Assembly (NCBI GenBank): GCA_021014325.1
Contig: CM037461.1
Span: forward strand, 10,507,501 to 10,571,500
Source: Plazaster borealis
Taxonomy: Eukaryota; Echinodermata; Asteroidea; Forcipulatida; Labidiasteridae
DNA length: 64,000 nucleotides
Direction: 5' to 3'
A model generated the notes under the pieces. That model was not told the origin of the DNA. It made no database searches and saw nothing but the letters and a program-made list of their open reading frames with translations. Both the position numbers and the translations under genes were made by a program. Numbering within the stretch: the stretch's first letter is position 1; each line of letters starts with the position of its first letter. This document shows, piece by piece, positions 1 to 10,894 of the stretch.

Positions 1-704
1 GAGTATATTTTCGATCAAAATATAACTTAAACTGTGTTAACGTTACGTTAACGTTTCGTTATTTAACCTAATTCTGATAAATACTATAAAATCGGATGGC
101 TTATTTGACAAATCAACGCTTAGATTTGGTCGGGCCATGTGTATGGGATGGCGGCGGGTGGTGGATATTGAAAGAGAGTTTAAACTTTACTGGCCTTGTC
201 CGACCTTGACCTTGGCTTGGCCTAGTAATAGTGTTTAGTCTTGTTAGTGTACTGTAATTTTATTCATGCTATCGTGTGACAAACGCCTGTAGATAGTATA
301 ACAATATTACCGATGTCAATTGTACTTTGTAGCCTCGGTCATGAAGTTACTGATGATGTCGTTTTGGCAGAAATTTGTCAAGATGGCTCATAATGCAGGC
401 TAAATGATAAATATTAAATTTTTTAAACTCACTACAAACAACTTAACTTAGGAATGTTCCATGTTGTTGATATAGTCTATGATTGTTAAGGCTATTTACT
501 GGTTAATTTTCACAATTCATGGGATTATCCGGCTGGGAAGTGAAAGTAATTTTCCATTGAATTACTGCAGCACAAACAGTCTGGAAAGTGTTAAACAGTC
601 ATCCTGCAATGTGAAATTATAAAATAACTTAATGTTTTTTAGGACTAAGACATAAAGAGTGACAAGCCTACTTGTTAACTTTTTAAAGTTTGTTTTTACC
701 ACAG
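1..704. other. Leading stretch without recognised gene
   Basis: I see AT-rich sequence with no long reading frame and no repeat that I recognise. The acceptor-like TTTTTACCACAG ending at 704 suggests that a 5' exon of the following gene could lie here or before the window, but I cannot identify it. Confidence 0.5.
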
Positions 705-904
705 CCTTGGACTCAACCCGGCTGAGCTAGCAATGGATGTTTTAGTGAGGTGGGCTGATGGGAGTCGAAATGTTGTGCTATCTGAACACCTGAAATTTCA
801 TCCCCCATTGAAACTTTACCAGACAGTTAAGATGAGGTGGGGGAGAGCATGGTGGAAGGGAACAGTGATAAACATGGAGGACACTGGAGGTAAGCTCTTG
901 TCAG

Positions 905-1940
905 TGTCCGTTTACATTTTGCATTATTTCAGAGTTCTTCCTGCTACAGTATTTTTGAAAGCACAAACTACATGTAATTTGTTTCATTAATCAGACTGTT
1001 GTTTTCTTGCATTTTACAGAAACTGAGGACAGTGATAGTGAAGACGACATGCCTCTTAGCGCATTACTAGACCATGCAGCAGAGAGTGAGTTTTACTCTT
1101 ATACCTAATCATCTTTTATTCGAACAATGGTTCTTTATTTTCAGGTGTAATGTAAAATGTAGGATTAAGTTGTTTTCTTTCTCCACATTAAACCATTATT
1201 GCATTATTCTGTTTCAGTCTATGAGGGTGACTGGGGCATCAGCAGCATTCCCGAGGAGAATGCAACATTGGACGTTTCTGCATTGGACACCACACCACAA
1301 GACACCTCACCAGACATTGGACACCAAACAACATTGGACACAACTGCTGAATCCCAAGAAAAGAATGCAGGAGAGAGTAAGTTCTGGATTAACTTGTTCC
1401 TGCTACTTTATGTTTGAAAGCACAAAGTATATGAAATTTGTTTCAATAATCAGTCCATGGTTTTTGGATTAATTCTACAGGAACTGAGGACAGGGATAGT
1501 GGTGAAGACGACATGCCTCTTAGCACATTACTAGGCCATGCAGCAGAGAGTAAGTTTACTGTTATACCTAATCATCAATATTATGTGGTCTTTATTAAAG
1601 TATTCTGTTATGTTTTTTTGGTTTTTTTTTAATGTTGCAACTGAGCGTGCATATATCCAGATTCCTCACTAAGTCTAGTGTTACTTCTCAATTTGTGTAT
1701 AGAAAGGGTCTTTTATTCGAACAATAGTTCTTTATTTTCAGGTGTAATGTAAAATGTAGGATTAAGTTGTTTTCTTTCTCCACATTAAACCATTATTGCA
1801 TTATTCTGTTTCAGTCTATGAGGGTGACTCGGGGGGCATCAGCAGCATTCCCGAGGAGAATGCAACTTTGGACATTACTGCATTGGACACAACACCACAA
1901 GAGCTTGAATCCCAACTGACCAACAATTCCTGTAAGAAAT
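905..1940 (+). repeat. Tandem duplication of an exon-intron-exon unit
   Basis: The block about 905-1391 (intron end, exon 1020-1085, intron, exon 1218-1376) recurs at about 1392-1940 (exon 1481-1549, intron, exon 1815-1931). Both exon pairs encode the same acidic motif (EDDMPLS.LL.HAAE) followed by VYEGD..GISSIPEENATLD. The intervening introns also match, for example the stretch from 1113 against that from 1710. The second copy's intron carries about 130 extra bases. Reading phase is preserved, so the protein gained a repeated acidic segment. Confidence 0.8.
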
Positions 1941-2165
1941 ACCTTGTTTTATTGTTTCTGCTAAAAGCAAAATAATTATGAAAGAAATTTGTTTATTTGA
2001 ACGTTAACTATGGTTGACATTTCAGAAATTTGGGCTGTATTCTGAAATTTGGGATTTCACTTTGAGAGTATATCGAAATCTAATCTTTAAACTTGGGGAA
2101 ATACAGTCTCTCATTTCCGGAAATATGGGCTTCTTTGGGGAAAGTCTTGTACTAATATATGACCC

Positions 2166-2185
2166 CCCACACACACACACACACA
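2166..2185. repeat. (CA)n microsatellite
   Basis: A short run of CA dinucleotides follows a C-rich tract in the intron just upstream of the acceptor at 2224. Confidence 0.85.
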
Positions 2186-4353
2186 TGAGCTACGTCACTG
2201 ATCTATTCTTTTCTCACACTGCAGGCTCAAACCCATCAATATCGGAATCTCAAACAACAACAATCCCCCCTGACCTCGAAGAAGCGCTATTTCCACAACA
2301 GGGTGTGGTCCAGAAGTGCTCAGATTTTACTTGTCAGGAGGACATCTTTGCAGCTTGCAGTAATTGTGACTGTCTGTTATGCTTTGAACATTTTTTAAGG
2401 TCCAGCAATACTTGTGAGTCTCACAATACATTTTCTGCACTACTTAATTTAAGCAATGTGTCAACTCCAGTTGTTAATATCGAACATAACTTAAAGTCAG
2501 CTTCATCCAGTGCAAATATCACAGTTCCTCTGCAACCAGAGAACTTTATTGTGGAAGGAGAACCACAGATAGAGATGGATTTTGAACGGGATTCCCCTGA
2601 AATCCAATCAAAACAAGCCAAGAATAAAACCGTAAAAGAAAAACAAAACAGTGGAGATGCCTACCATTCGGAAAAGTCAGACAGGTTAAAGGCGGCACGA
2701 AAAACTCAAATGATACCAACATGTAACGGCTTATATTGCAAGGCCAGAAAACTTGAGTGTGATGAGTTCAGTAAAGAACAAAGAGAATCAATAAGAAATG
2801 CTTTCTATTCAGTTGGTAGCCTGCAAGGACAGAGAGAGTGGGTGGCACGTCACATTGTTTCAGAGCCATGTAAAGGTAGTTCACGCAAGAAGAGGAACAC
2901 TCATTTTTTCCTACCTAAAGATGAAGGCATAATGTCATCTCCCTTTCGGGTTTGTAAAAAAATGTTTCTCAGTACAGTAGGAATATCAGATCGTCAGGTA
3001 CGTACTGTCGTAAAAAAAGTGTAACACACTTGCACAAGAGCAAAGGGGAGGGAGGCAAACAAAAGAGAAAGATAAACATCTTAGAGAAGAGGTCAAGGCT
3101 CACATCAACAGGTTTCCTAGAGCTGAATCACATTACTGCCGCTCTAGCACATCTTTCCAATACTTGGCTTCTGATCTCAATGTGAACAAAATGTACGATC
3201 TGTACATTGCAGAAAACCCAAACCTAAAAGCTTCTAGAACGTTGTATGCAAGGGTGTTGAATGACATGAAATTAAAGTTCCACAAGCCCAAAAAGGATCA
3301 GTGTGGAATTTGCGAGACGTATCACAAAGGGGATGATAAAGAAAAAGAAAGAATCAGTGTGCAATACATGAGTCACACGAATGAAAAAAACAAAGTACGA
3401 GAAATAAAAGCGGACAAGAAAAAACAAGCACTCATGAATCCCAAATCGTACCAGGCCTCAGTATTTGACCTCCAGCAAGTCATATACTTGCCACGATCGG
3501 AGAGAGGGACGCTGTTCTACAAACGTAGGCTTTCATGTTACGATTTCACTATCTACGAATTAGGTAGCAAGGATGGATTCTGCTTCCTCCACCATGAGGG
3601 CATCGCGTAGATCGGTTCGAACGAAATAGCGTCCAATTTATACACGTATTTGCAAACACTGGACAACCAAGGAAAGGATACCGTTGATCTTTTTAGCGAC
3701 GGCTGCGTGGGACAAAACAAGAACTCAATTTTACCGGCCATGCTGACCTACTTTGTATCCCAATCTAAAACAGTGAAAGAGGTAACTTTGTTTTTTTTTG
3801 AGACCAACCATGGTCAAAGTGAAGGGGATTCCGTTCATAGTACAATCGAGCGCCAAGTGTCCAGCGCGGGGGATGTATTTCTCCCTTCCCAACTCTCTAT
3901 CCTCATCAGAACATCTAGGAAACACCCTACTAACTATCATGTAACAGAAGTGCAAACAGGGGACATCCATGACTGGAAAGAATTCGGGCAGTCCTTGCAT
4001 ATTCTAAAGGTACGGTCAACAGTCGAAGGTAATCCAGTAGACTGGAAAAGGGTAATGCAAGTTAAGGTCACAAAATGCAAACCTCTTAAAATCATGGTAA
4101 AACTCTCGCACCTCCAAGAAACGTTTGACACTATTGACATCGAGGGTAGCTCAAGGCTCACAGCAATTGGCCAACTGAATTACCCTCCACCTGCCTATCC
4201 TAGAAGCCCTCCTAAACTTGCAGAGAGCAAGTACAACGACTTGATGAGTCTGTGTCAAGACCCAACTCCGGTGATTAGTCATCCCGATCACATTGCATTC
4301 TACAGAGACCTTCCGCATTGATCAGGTTTTCCTAATCAATCTTTCTGAGGATC

Positions 4354-4946
4354 TTTGTGGGTTTAAATGGTGCTTTATTGTCCAAAATAATGTTTACAAG
4401 AAATATGTGTACTACAGTAGATCATTGTGAAAGCGGGATGAAACCAAAGTGTTTTGTTAATTTTAAAATGAATATTTACAATGGATGAATTTTGTAATTA
4501 CTTGTACATTGAATTAAATGAAGTTTTATAATGAATTAATTGTTAAATTAATTGTATTAATAAAAGTTATTGTTAACTTAAAACAGACATAGATGGCTTT
4601 TCATTTTATTACATTACGTACTGACAGCAATGAAGGACTAAATCGCAGTATTTGTGGGTTTAAATGGTGCTTAATTGTCCAAAATAATGTTTACAAGAAA
4701 TATGTATACCAGAGTAGATCATTGTGAAAGCGGGATGAAACCAAAGTGTTTTGTTAATTTTAAAGTGAATATTTACAATGGAAGAATTTTGGAATTACTT
4801 GTACATTGAATTAAATGAATTTTTATAATGAATGAATTGTTAAATTAATTGTATGAATAAAAGTTATTGTTAACTTAAAACAGACATAGATGGCTTTTCA
4901 TTCGATTACATTATGTACTGACAGCAATGAAGGACTAAATCGCAGT
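4354..4946 (+). repeat. Tandem duplicate of the gene's 3' end with two poly(A) signals
   Basis: A 297-bp segment starting TTTGTGGGTTTAAATGG at 4354 is repeated head to tail from 4651 with few differences. Each copy has an AATAAA hexamer (4559-4564 and 4856-4861) and ends in the same stretch (GACAGCAATGAAGGACTAAA). Both copies lie directly after the stop codon at 4321, so this is probably a duplicated 3' UTR and termination region. Confidence 0.85.
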
Positions 4947-5545
4947 GAATTACAAAATTACCCCTGTGAAAGTTCCTATTATGACATTTTCCATGGAAGT
5001 TTCCAACCGACGTTCCCCATGATGAAAAATAAACAGGCAACAAATAAACTTCCGTCTAATAAGGTGGTCTTTTCTAAATGCCCATTTCCGATTATAACAC
5101 ACATTGACCCCCGATCCGACCCGATAGTATTTTCAAAATCGACGCGTACAAACGCATTGAGTGTCATAGACAGAGTGTATTGCGCGTGCGCACAACAGAT
5201 ACGTCGCCGGGCACAGAGCGCAGAAATGGAACTTCTGGTCCCACGAAGTGACCTATCGCGATACGCTGCTCGCTGCGCGTAAGAAAACTGAAAGTTATAA
5301 TTTCACGAAGTGACGGATAACTTTACCACTTTATATTTACCTTAATATTTGACATTTTTGCATTTAAACCATACAGTGTGAATCTATAGCTATTAATCTT
5401 CCCGCTGTAGTATTATCAATCCAAAAGAAGTAATATTTCCTTGGGAAATGACCAATCCAAAAATAGCTTAACTTTAAACCCGTTTTTCTCGAAACGACAA
5501 AAAATGAGATAGGTCAGTTCGTGGGACCAGCGACGAGAAGATAAC
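4947..5545. other. Unassigned spacer, GC-richer in the middle
   Basis: An open frame at 4890-5282 starts inside the duplicated 3' end and shows no recognisable motif. The part around 5180-5280 is CpG-rich (TGCGCGTGCGCA) and could be a promoter or an element end. I cannot assign it. Confidence 0.4.
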
Positions 5546-6305
5546 ATGTCCATGAAACGGGGGTTGGCTACAATAAGAAACTCCGTTTTCGACTCATTGA
5601 GCTGAAGCATGTTATTTGCCATCCACTCCTTGACGCTTAATATACAGTTTGAAAGAGAAGACAATGCACCATCCACTTCACATTGGTTACGAGGGTCAAA
5701 CGAAATGTACAATTGCGTGTCATCTGCATACAAGTGATACATTATATTGTCATAACTCTTGATTATTATAGCTACTGGATGAGTGTACAAACAAAATGAT
5801 TGGGGGCCAATTACAGATCCCTGTGGCAGACCAAAGTTTAATATTTCTGGATCATATAGAACACCACCAATTTTGACCCTATTAGAGCGATTGCAGAGGT
5901 ACGACTCAAACCATTTACTTATGCTACCAGTAATGCCAAAGGTGTTAGACAACCTGTTTAAGAGAATAACATGATCAATAGTGTCGAAAGCCGCCGACAG
6001 ATCCAGCAACACCAGGAAGACAGCCCGCTGATTATCAAGAGCAGACATGATATCACTCTTGACCCTCAGCAGAGCTGACTCCGTACTGTGGCCGGACCTG
6101 TAGGCGGACTGATACATTTCATTGAGATTATTACTATAAACATGCTTATTAACAGTACAAAGTGCTAATTTTTCAATGAGCTTAGACAAAAAAGCTGTAT
6201 TACAAACTGGTCTGAAATGTTTTAGGTTGTTACAGTCAAAGTTAGGTTTCTTCAAAATGGGAGTGACAATTGTTTCCTTCAGGGAAGAAGGAAATGATCC
6301 AGAAG
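5546..6305 (-). pseudogene. LINE reverse transcriptase fragment (L2/CR1/Jockey-type)
   Basis: The minus-strand frame shows the non-LTR reverse-transcriptase series: a start resembling ..TPILKKPNFD, then FRPVCNTAFLSKLIEK, SAYRSGHSTESALL, LLDLSAAFDTIDH, FGLPQGSVIGP and the active site YHLYADDTQLY near 5730. Homology ends after LNESKTEFLIVANPRF (about 5546); the remaining codons to 5416 look unrelated. There is no endonuclease, thumb or 3' tail, so it is a fragment of about 760 bp. Its 5' edge near 6305 abuts a Polinton capsid fragment, so the LINE inserted into the Polinton or was joined to it by deletion. Confidence 0.85.
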
Positions 6306-6559
6306 ATTGTCATCGGTCGAGGTCAGGGTGATGGTAAATGCGAGATCGGGCTTTTCCAGGAACAATCACATCCTGGGCGCCAAGGTTGGGAAAGCGGAAA
6401 AAGAGCTGCTGATTTTGGTCGATAGTAGAGGGGTTGTTGGTTACAACCACGCTCTGCGGTATGCCTTTGATCCTGAGTGGATCCCACAGGCTTGGAAGAG
6501 GATTCAGTTTGCGCCCGTACTTTGACAATGCCATTCAAACCAAACCTTTCTGTAGACAT
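6306..6559 (-). pseudogene. Polinton/Maverick major capsid-like protein, N-terminal fragment
   Basis: A minus-strand frame starting at 6534 gives about 75 codons including the seen motifs DPLRIKGIPQS, NNPSTIDQNQ and FPNLGAQDVIVPG. I associate these with the N-terminus of the double jelly-roll capsid protein of invertebrate Polintons and adintovirus-like elements. A second overlapping frame opens at 6559, so the exact start is uncertain. The gene is cut at about 6306, where the LINE fragment begins. It faces away from the next gene at 6651, giving a divergent pair. Only the N-terminal portion remains. Confidence 0.55.
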
Positions 6560-6650
6560 GTTTTCGTATAAGTTTATGTCTTCAAAAGTTTGTGTGTATT
6601 AAACCTTTGACGAGTGTTCAATATAGATAAAGTTAACCTTTGTATTCAAT

Positions 6651-7947
6651 ATGGCAGAAGGTGGCTTTGAAATGAACGATTTTATGCACCCGAAAAACAA
6701 CCAGAAGGTGAAGAAGACACCAGTTTTACTTTTCCTGAACCTCCTATCGAGGTACCCTTAGATGGGCTATCGACTAATAATTACAGCGACCGCATTAACC
6801 AATTGACCGGCGACCTCAGTACAGACGCGCTGTGAGAACAGCTAGACCATTCAGTAGATGCTTTCTATACAGAGATAGATCGTACCTACACCCTTCAACC
6901 TATAATCATAGAATACATGCGGTTTTAGGTCGGCGTAGATGGTAAAATGCTTTACTGGGTAGAGGGTGATAAAAAGATCCGGCTAAGCGCTACTAAAGGC
7001 TCTACAAAGATTTGGGCATGGGTACTATTGCCCAGAGTTTTGGCCTTGAAGGCTCAAAAGCTATTCGAGATTATCTCAACCTGCCTGGGTACGACAGTAC
7101 ACTGCGTCGTCGTTCTCAACCTATCCTTCACGAGTTAGAAAAGGTTGCTGATATAGCACAAAATGCAGCACAAGCAGATGATGATGTTCTGGATGAATTG
7201 GTTAATGATGTCATTAATAGTGCGTCATCTATTGACCAATCTTTTGCAGGCAAAAGATTTACTGAAGAAGATAATATTTTGCCTATGAGAGAGATTCTAG
7301 GGCTGGACAAAGCTCTAAAAACTTTGCGTGGCACAAAAGCGATGCAAGAGAGCAAAATGGTTTCTCTCCAGCAGCTGATCGAGGGCTATCGCGAAGAGCT
7401 TAAGCAACCCGGAACAACTGAGCGAGCGGTCCAAATCGAACGTGAAATTACAAAAGCTGAAGATGATCTCGCAGTGGCTTGAGACATCGTTTATGTCCTC
7501 AACCAACAACTTCGGTCACAGTTCCGCCAAATTCGTGAGGCCATATCTAGCGTTTTAGATAAAAACAAATCTCTGGCCGATTGGCTATGGACCCTGTTCC
7601 GCGAGCAGGGTGTGACCATAGTCAGCATTGTCACTGCACTGGGCTTTGCCATCAGCACTCTGGTTCTTGCCTTGACTGGTGAGCCAGCTGGCGGGGCTAC
7701 ACCGCTAACACCTCCCACACCTCCCGCAATTAAAGATGGCATAAAGGAGTGGGCAAAAAAACATTTGCAAGCTCTCGGGCGCCTTCTAGCCCAATTAGCT
7801 GGAAAGGCTGCAGCCGCACTACCGGGCATCATCGGAAGCATTATATCGTGGCTCCTCAACCTCTCGAGTAAAACTGCTGGCTGGCTCGTATGGGCAGTAA
7901 TTGTTGCCATCAGTGGTTTACTGTTAACTTTAATCTTTCATAAATGA
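6651..7947 (+). pseudogene. Polinton-type protein with two C-terminal membrane helices, multiply broken
   Basis: The coding trace runs from ATG 6651 to TAA 7947. Frames change near 6690 and 7010, and in-frame stops occur at 6833 (TGA), 6926 (TAG) and 7480 (TGA). The body is acidic and helical (coiled-coil-like around 7150-7470). It is followed by a hydrophobic helix (VTIVSIVTALGFAISTLVLA), a Pro/Gly linker, an Ala-rich stretch (LAGKAAAALPGIIGSIISWL) and a last helix (AGWLVWAVIVAISGLLL). The Ala-rich plus Trp-rich tail resembles a membrane-associated protein common in Polinton modules. Its function is unknown to me. Placement next to the capsid fragment supports the assignment. Confidence 0.55.
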
Positions 7948-8760
7948 AAGATTAGTGAATAAACTTTATGAGACGAAAGTTTTTTCGTAAACGAAACTTT
8001 TATCGTAGAGCAAGCTAACCGAGACCAAGAGCAACGCCACCAACAACAAGTGCAGTGCGCTTGCCCTTCTGCTAAACTTTTGTCTACGAAAGTTTGTTTG
8101 TTTGTATCAGGCTGTGTCGGAACCTCAGTTTTTTCAGGTCCCACCAAACTATCTTTTGCAGACGAAAGATTAAAATTAGTTTGAGCTAGGCGTCCTGGCC
8201 TTGCAGCAGGCCCCTCCATATCTCTTACAGGTAACAAATTCTCGACTGCTGCATTTATACCGTAGTTAAAGCCCAAATTTTGCCCTTGCTCCACGATCAC
8301 AATCTCATTGTTGTAGTCCTGAATAGTTCCAATCTGCAACTCCATGTTGCTGGGAGCCATATACAAACCAATTCCGAATACATAGTCAACCTTAGAGCCG
8401 GCGTATCGAAGCATGTCTTGGTATTGTGCCACCGCACTCCGGAGGTCTACAGGGCTTGAGACCGCATCCTCAACGTTTGCTAAGAACTGTTTCTGGGTGT
8501 CAAATGCGGCACCGGTGCCGAGAATACTGCCGAGAATTTGCGCTTGTGCACCTAAGATGGCCCACACGTATGTTCGGATGGAGTCTTTGATTCTTTAAAC
8601 CCCAGGTTGGGTAAAGCTCCCTGACTTGTCGAGAACAAATGTCGTCCATGCTTGGTCTCCTTCCGAGCCCTGGCCGATGTAGTCGACGCTGAATGTAGCC
8701 GGTCTATCACTTAAGCTCATGCGGTCTTTTCTGTAGTCGTTCCACGAAAGGGGCTAAGAC
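7946..8760 (-). pseudogene. Polinton-type structural-module protein of unknown function
   Basis: On the minus strand an upstream portion (about 8760-8600) contains LSDRPATFSVDYIGQG and ends at a stop in front of the frame 8567-7938. That frame continues with AILGAQAQILGSILGTGAAFD, EDAVSSPVDLRSAVAQYQ and FGIGLYMAPSNMELQIG. The distal codons (Cys/Trp-rich, after about 8090) look out of frame. It converges on the plus-strand gene ending at 7947. I do not know the function. It looks like one of the small proteins that accompany Polinton capsid genes. Confidence 0.45.
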
Positions 8761-8789
8761 CCCCACTAGCAACCAAATCGTCGCTCACT

Positions 8790-9516
8790 TCTTTAATAAA
8801 GAGCACTGAACCCTTTCAACAATGATTCGGCGTTCCAAGACCACTATTTTGGTTTATGTTCTGCCGCCAGTCGCCACCAAATTCTGCGCAAATTTGCTCA
8901 TATGTAAACCAGCTATATCGAAATGAGGAATATCGAGTAAATGGCGTTTACCGTGTAATTAGCCATTCAAAACGTGTTGACATCTCAAAACATGAGAAAA
9001 CACTACCAAAAACTGATTCCGTGATTTTGGTCGTTTTGAATTAATAAATTCTTGATCTTTCTTGTCATGGTCTTACCTTTATTTGAAATGATGAATAAAT
9101 CCATAAAAAACTGAGTTTTCTTCAGCATGTTTGTACGCAATTATTTTCCTTCCTGACGATCTCAGCAACCTTCAAAATCATAAAAAAGTTGCTTATTTCC
9201 ACTGCAACGAAGAGCACTTCTGTTTACGTTGAACGGCTGGATTTGGTACCAATCGAAAGTTCATGACCCGAACTGTTCTTTTTTTTGGTATGACACCATA
9301 GTCAGGTGGCCGAAAACAGTTTGAATTTACGGCTGAAAACTTGATATTTAAATAAGGCGGGCTTTCCAGCTATCAAAAAATAGAGATCACTGATTGGATG
9401 AGAGGTGAAAACCATTCCTCGAGCGAGCGCAGTTTCGATGTTCACCCGATGACGTCACAAAACTTTGGGCCGCTTCGGCAGGATTGTAGCCGGTTTCACA
9501 GCCCCACGGTTGCGCG
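8790..9516. other. Non-coding stretch with promoter-like end
   Basis: No gene is recognised. The last 100 bases before the exon at 9517 are GC-richer and hold a CRE-like TGACGTCA at about 9451-9458, which would suit a promoter for that exon. Confidence 0.4.
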
Positions 9517-9691
9517 ATGTTTTCTATCTATGCGGATAATACCTACACGGTACCCGACGTGGAGCAACAGAGAGCCATTGACTTCAGCTGTGACTGTTCT
9601 ACATTAAGAAAGACCGGAAGACCGTGTATCCAGCAATTCATCAACGAGGAAGTAATCAAAATTGGCTTAGACATGCAGGGATTGACAGAAG
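9517..9691 (+). pseudogene. Isolated 5' exon, possibly of the same transposon family as the first gene
   Basis: ATG 9517 opens 58 codons ending at a donor (AGAAG|GTACAG). It has a small Cys cluster (SCDCSTLRKTGRPCIQQF) and a helical end (LDMQGLTEG). This resembles the N-terminal exon of animal SDGC/QNKN transposase-like genes. No matching downstream exon is visible before 10,048, so it is probably an orphan exon. The assignment is weak. Confidence 0.3.
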
Positions 9692-10048
9692 GTACAGTAC
9701 CAAGCATCATAAAATCATGGATGGGTTTGAATTGTTGTACCTTCTTAAGTTTTACAACACTACATGTAGTTTAGTTAGGAAATACATTTTAGGACTACTG
9801 GGGGTGGGGAAACAGAGTAATGATGACTCTCGACAGTACCATTCCAATCTCAGTGCCGATCTATTCTTATTTATGACTTATGCAATGGACAGTAATAAAA
9901 ACAATAATTCAATAGGGGGGCCTACTACAACTAGTTTAATTTTAAAAATAATTATGGTGCATTTTACAAAACGTATTAATGTGCTTAACATTAGTGCCCT
10001 GGTTTTGTTTGTCATTGGGCAAATAAAATAAAAAAGAGCTTATAAAAT
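9692..10048. other. AT-rich spacer
   Basis: Possible intron of the orphan exon. No motif or repeat was recognised. Confidence 0.4.
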
Positions 10049-10156
10049 AGCCCAGTTCATACTTCCTGCGAATGCAAATGCGATACAAATGTTGACGTAG
10101 AGTTGTGACGGCAAATTCAAGTCAAATTCGCATTCGCAGGAAGTATGAACCGGGCT
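10049..10156. mobile_element. Small hairpin MITE (about 108 bp)
   Basis: The left end AGCCCAGTTCATACTTCCTG is the near-perfect inverted complement of the right end (CAGGAAGTATGAACCGGGCT, ending at 10156). The arms extend through GCGAATGC/GCATTCGC to about 30 bp each. There is no coding capacity. I cannot define a convincing target duplication. Confidence 0.75.
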
Positions 10157-10514
10157 TATATCTGTCAAACTTTTAAAGGGGCACACCGGCTCACCATTTA
10201 CGTAATTTAGTGAAGTAGAGTCACAAACAATAAATAATTTGATGTTTAAAAAAAATCATCATAAAACTAGCACGTAATTAACAAAAAATAGTGAAAAAAA
10301 CGAAACGCGGTCAAAGGTTACGCGTATACGCGTATACGCTTTTCCAGCCGTTGCAACCGTCAAATTTACTTGACATTGTCGCGCAATGTTGTGAGTAGAC
10401 TGGTGCTTTGTTTATATATTAATTGTAACAATGGTGAGGCACGAGGAACCAGTCTTCGTACAAAATGGTACGTAAATTCATGGCAGGAGCGAAATTTTTT
10501 AGGAGGGAACATCA

Positions 10515-10520
10515 TGAAAC
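10515..10520. repeat. Left target-site duplication TGAAAC
   Basis: Identical to the six bases after the right terminus at 20492-20497. Together the two copies fix the transposon ends to the base. Confidence 0.85.
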
Positions 10521-10800
10521 TACGGAAGCGTATTGCCGCCACATGATAAAAAAAATTCTCTTATCGTGTACGTACACGATAACTTGTCGTGTACGTACAC
10601 GATAAGTCCAAACTTATCTATCGTGTACGTACACGATAAGTTCAAATTTATCGTTTTATCGTGTACGTACACGATAACTTATCATGTACGTACACGATAA
10701 GTTTGAACTTATCGTGTACGTACACGATAAGTTATCGTGTACGTACACGATAAGTTATCGTGTATGTACACGATACGTTATCGTGTACGTACACGATAAC
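10521..10800. repeat. Left terminal inverted repeat with nine palindromic units
   Basis: A 40-bp terminal sequence (10521-10560) is followed by nine copies of a 22-bp self-complementary unit, TTATCGTGTACGTACACGATAA. The copies are perfect or nearly so, joined by 1-7 base spacers such as C, G or TTTGAAC. Each unit can form a hairpin or bind a symmetric dimer. The same architecture recurs inverted at 20228-20491. These are probably transposase binding sites, by analogy with subterminal repeats of other DNA transposons. Confidence 0.85.
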
Positions 10801-10894
10801 ATCATACTCTAATTCCGTTTCAGGTAACCTATTTCTGCGTGCAGCTCAATCAACTAATTAATGTTCGAGGGTTGGTAATTAGGCGTTTGCTAAA

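Larger units (their letters stand above)
705..4321 (+). pseudogene. Intron-containing transposon-type gene (Tudor/SH3-like N-terminus plus RNase H-fold-like transposase region), broken
   Basis: Exons fit GT-AG rules at 705-889, 1020-1085, 1218-1376, 1481-1549, 1815-1931 and from 2225. The first exon reads like a small SH3/Tudor-type chromatin domain (VRWADGSRNVV, WWKGTVI). The 2225 exon has a Cys-rich segment (CSDFTCQEDIFAACSNCDCL) and then a basic region ending in CKKMFLSTVGISDRQVRTV. The frame then shifts in the A7 run at 3012-3018 and continues as HINRFPRAESHYCR, CGICETYH, DLFSDGCVGQNKN and ETNHGQSEGDSVHSTIE, ending near FYRDLPH. The SDGC..QNKN and GH.Q.E.DS.H..IE motifs are typical of a widespread invertebrate transposase-like family whose formal name I cannot fix (possibly DUF7869-like). 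An in-frame TAG at 3608-3610 breaks it a second time. With a frameshift and a nonsense codon it is a pseudogene. The acceptor at 703-704 leaves room for an upstream exon, so ATG 733 may be internal. Confidence 0.65.

Noticed and set aside
8413..8598. Plus-strand coding frame
   Set aside because: It is the shadow of the minus-strand Polinton-type gene, which has the coherent motifs.
10561..10800. CRISPR-like array
   Set aside because: Units are palindromic, spacers are 1-7 bases and not unique, and the array is mirrored at the other end of a transposon in a eukaryotic genome.
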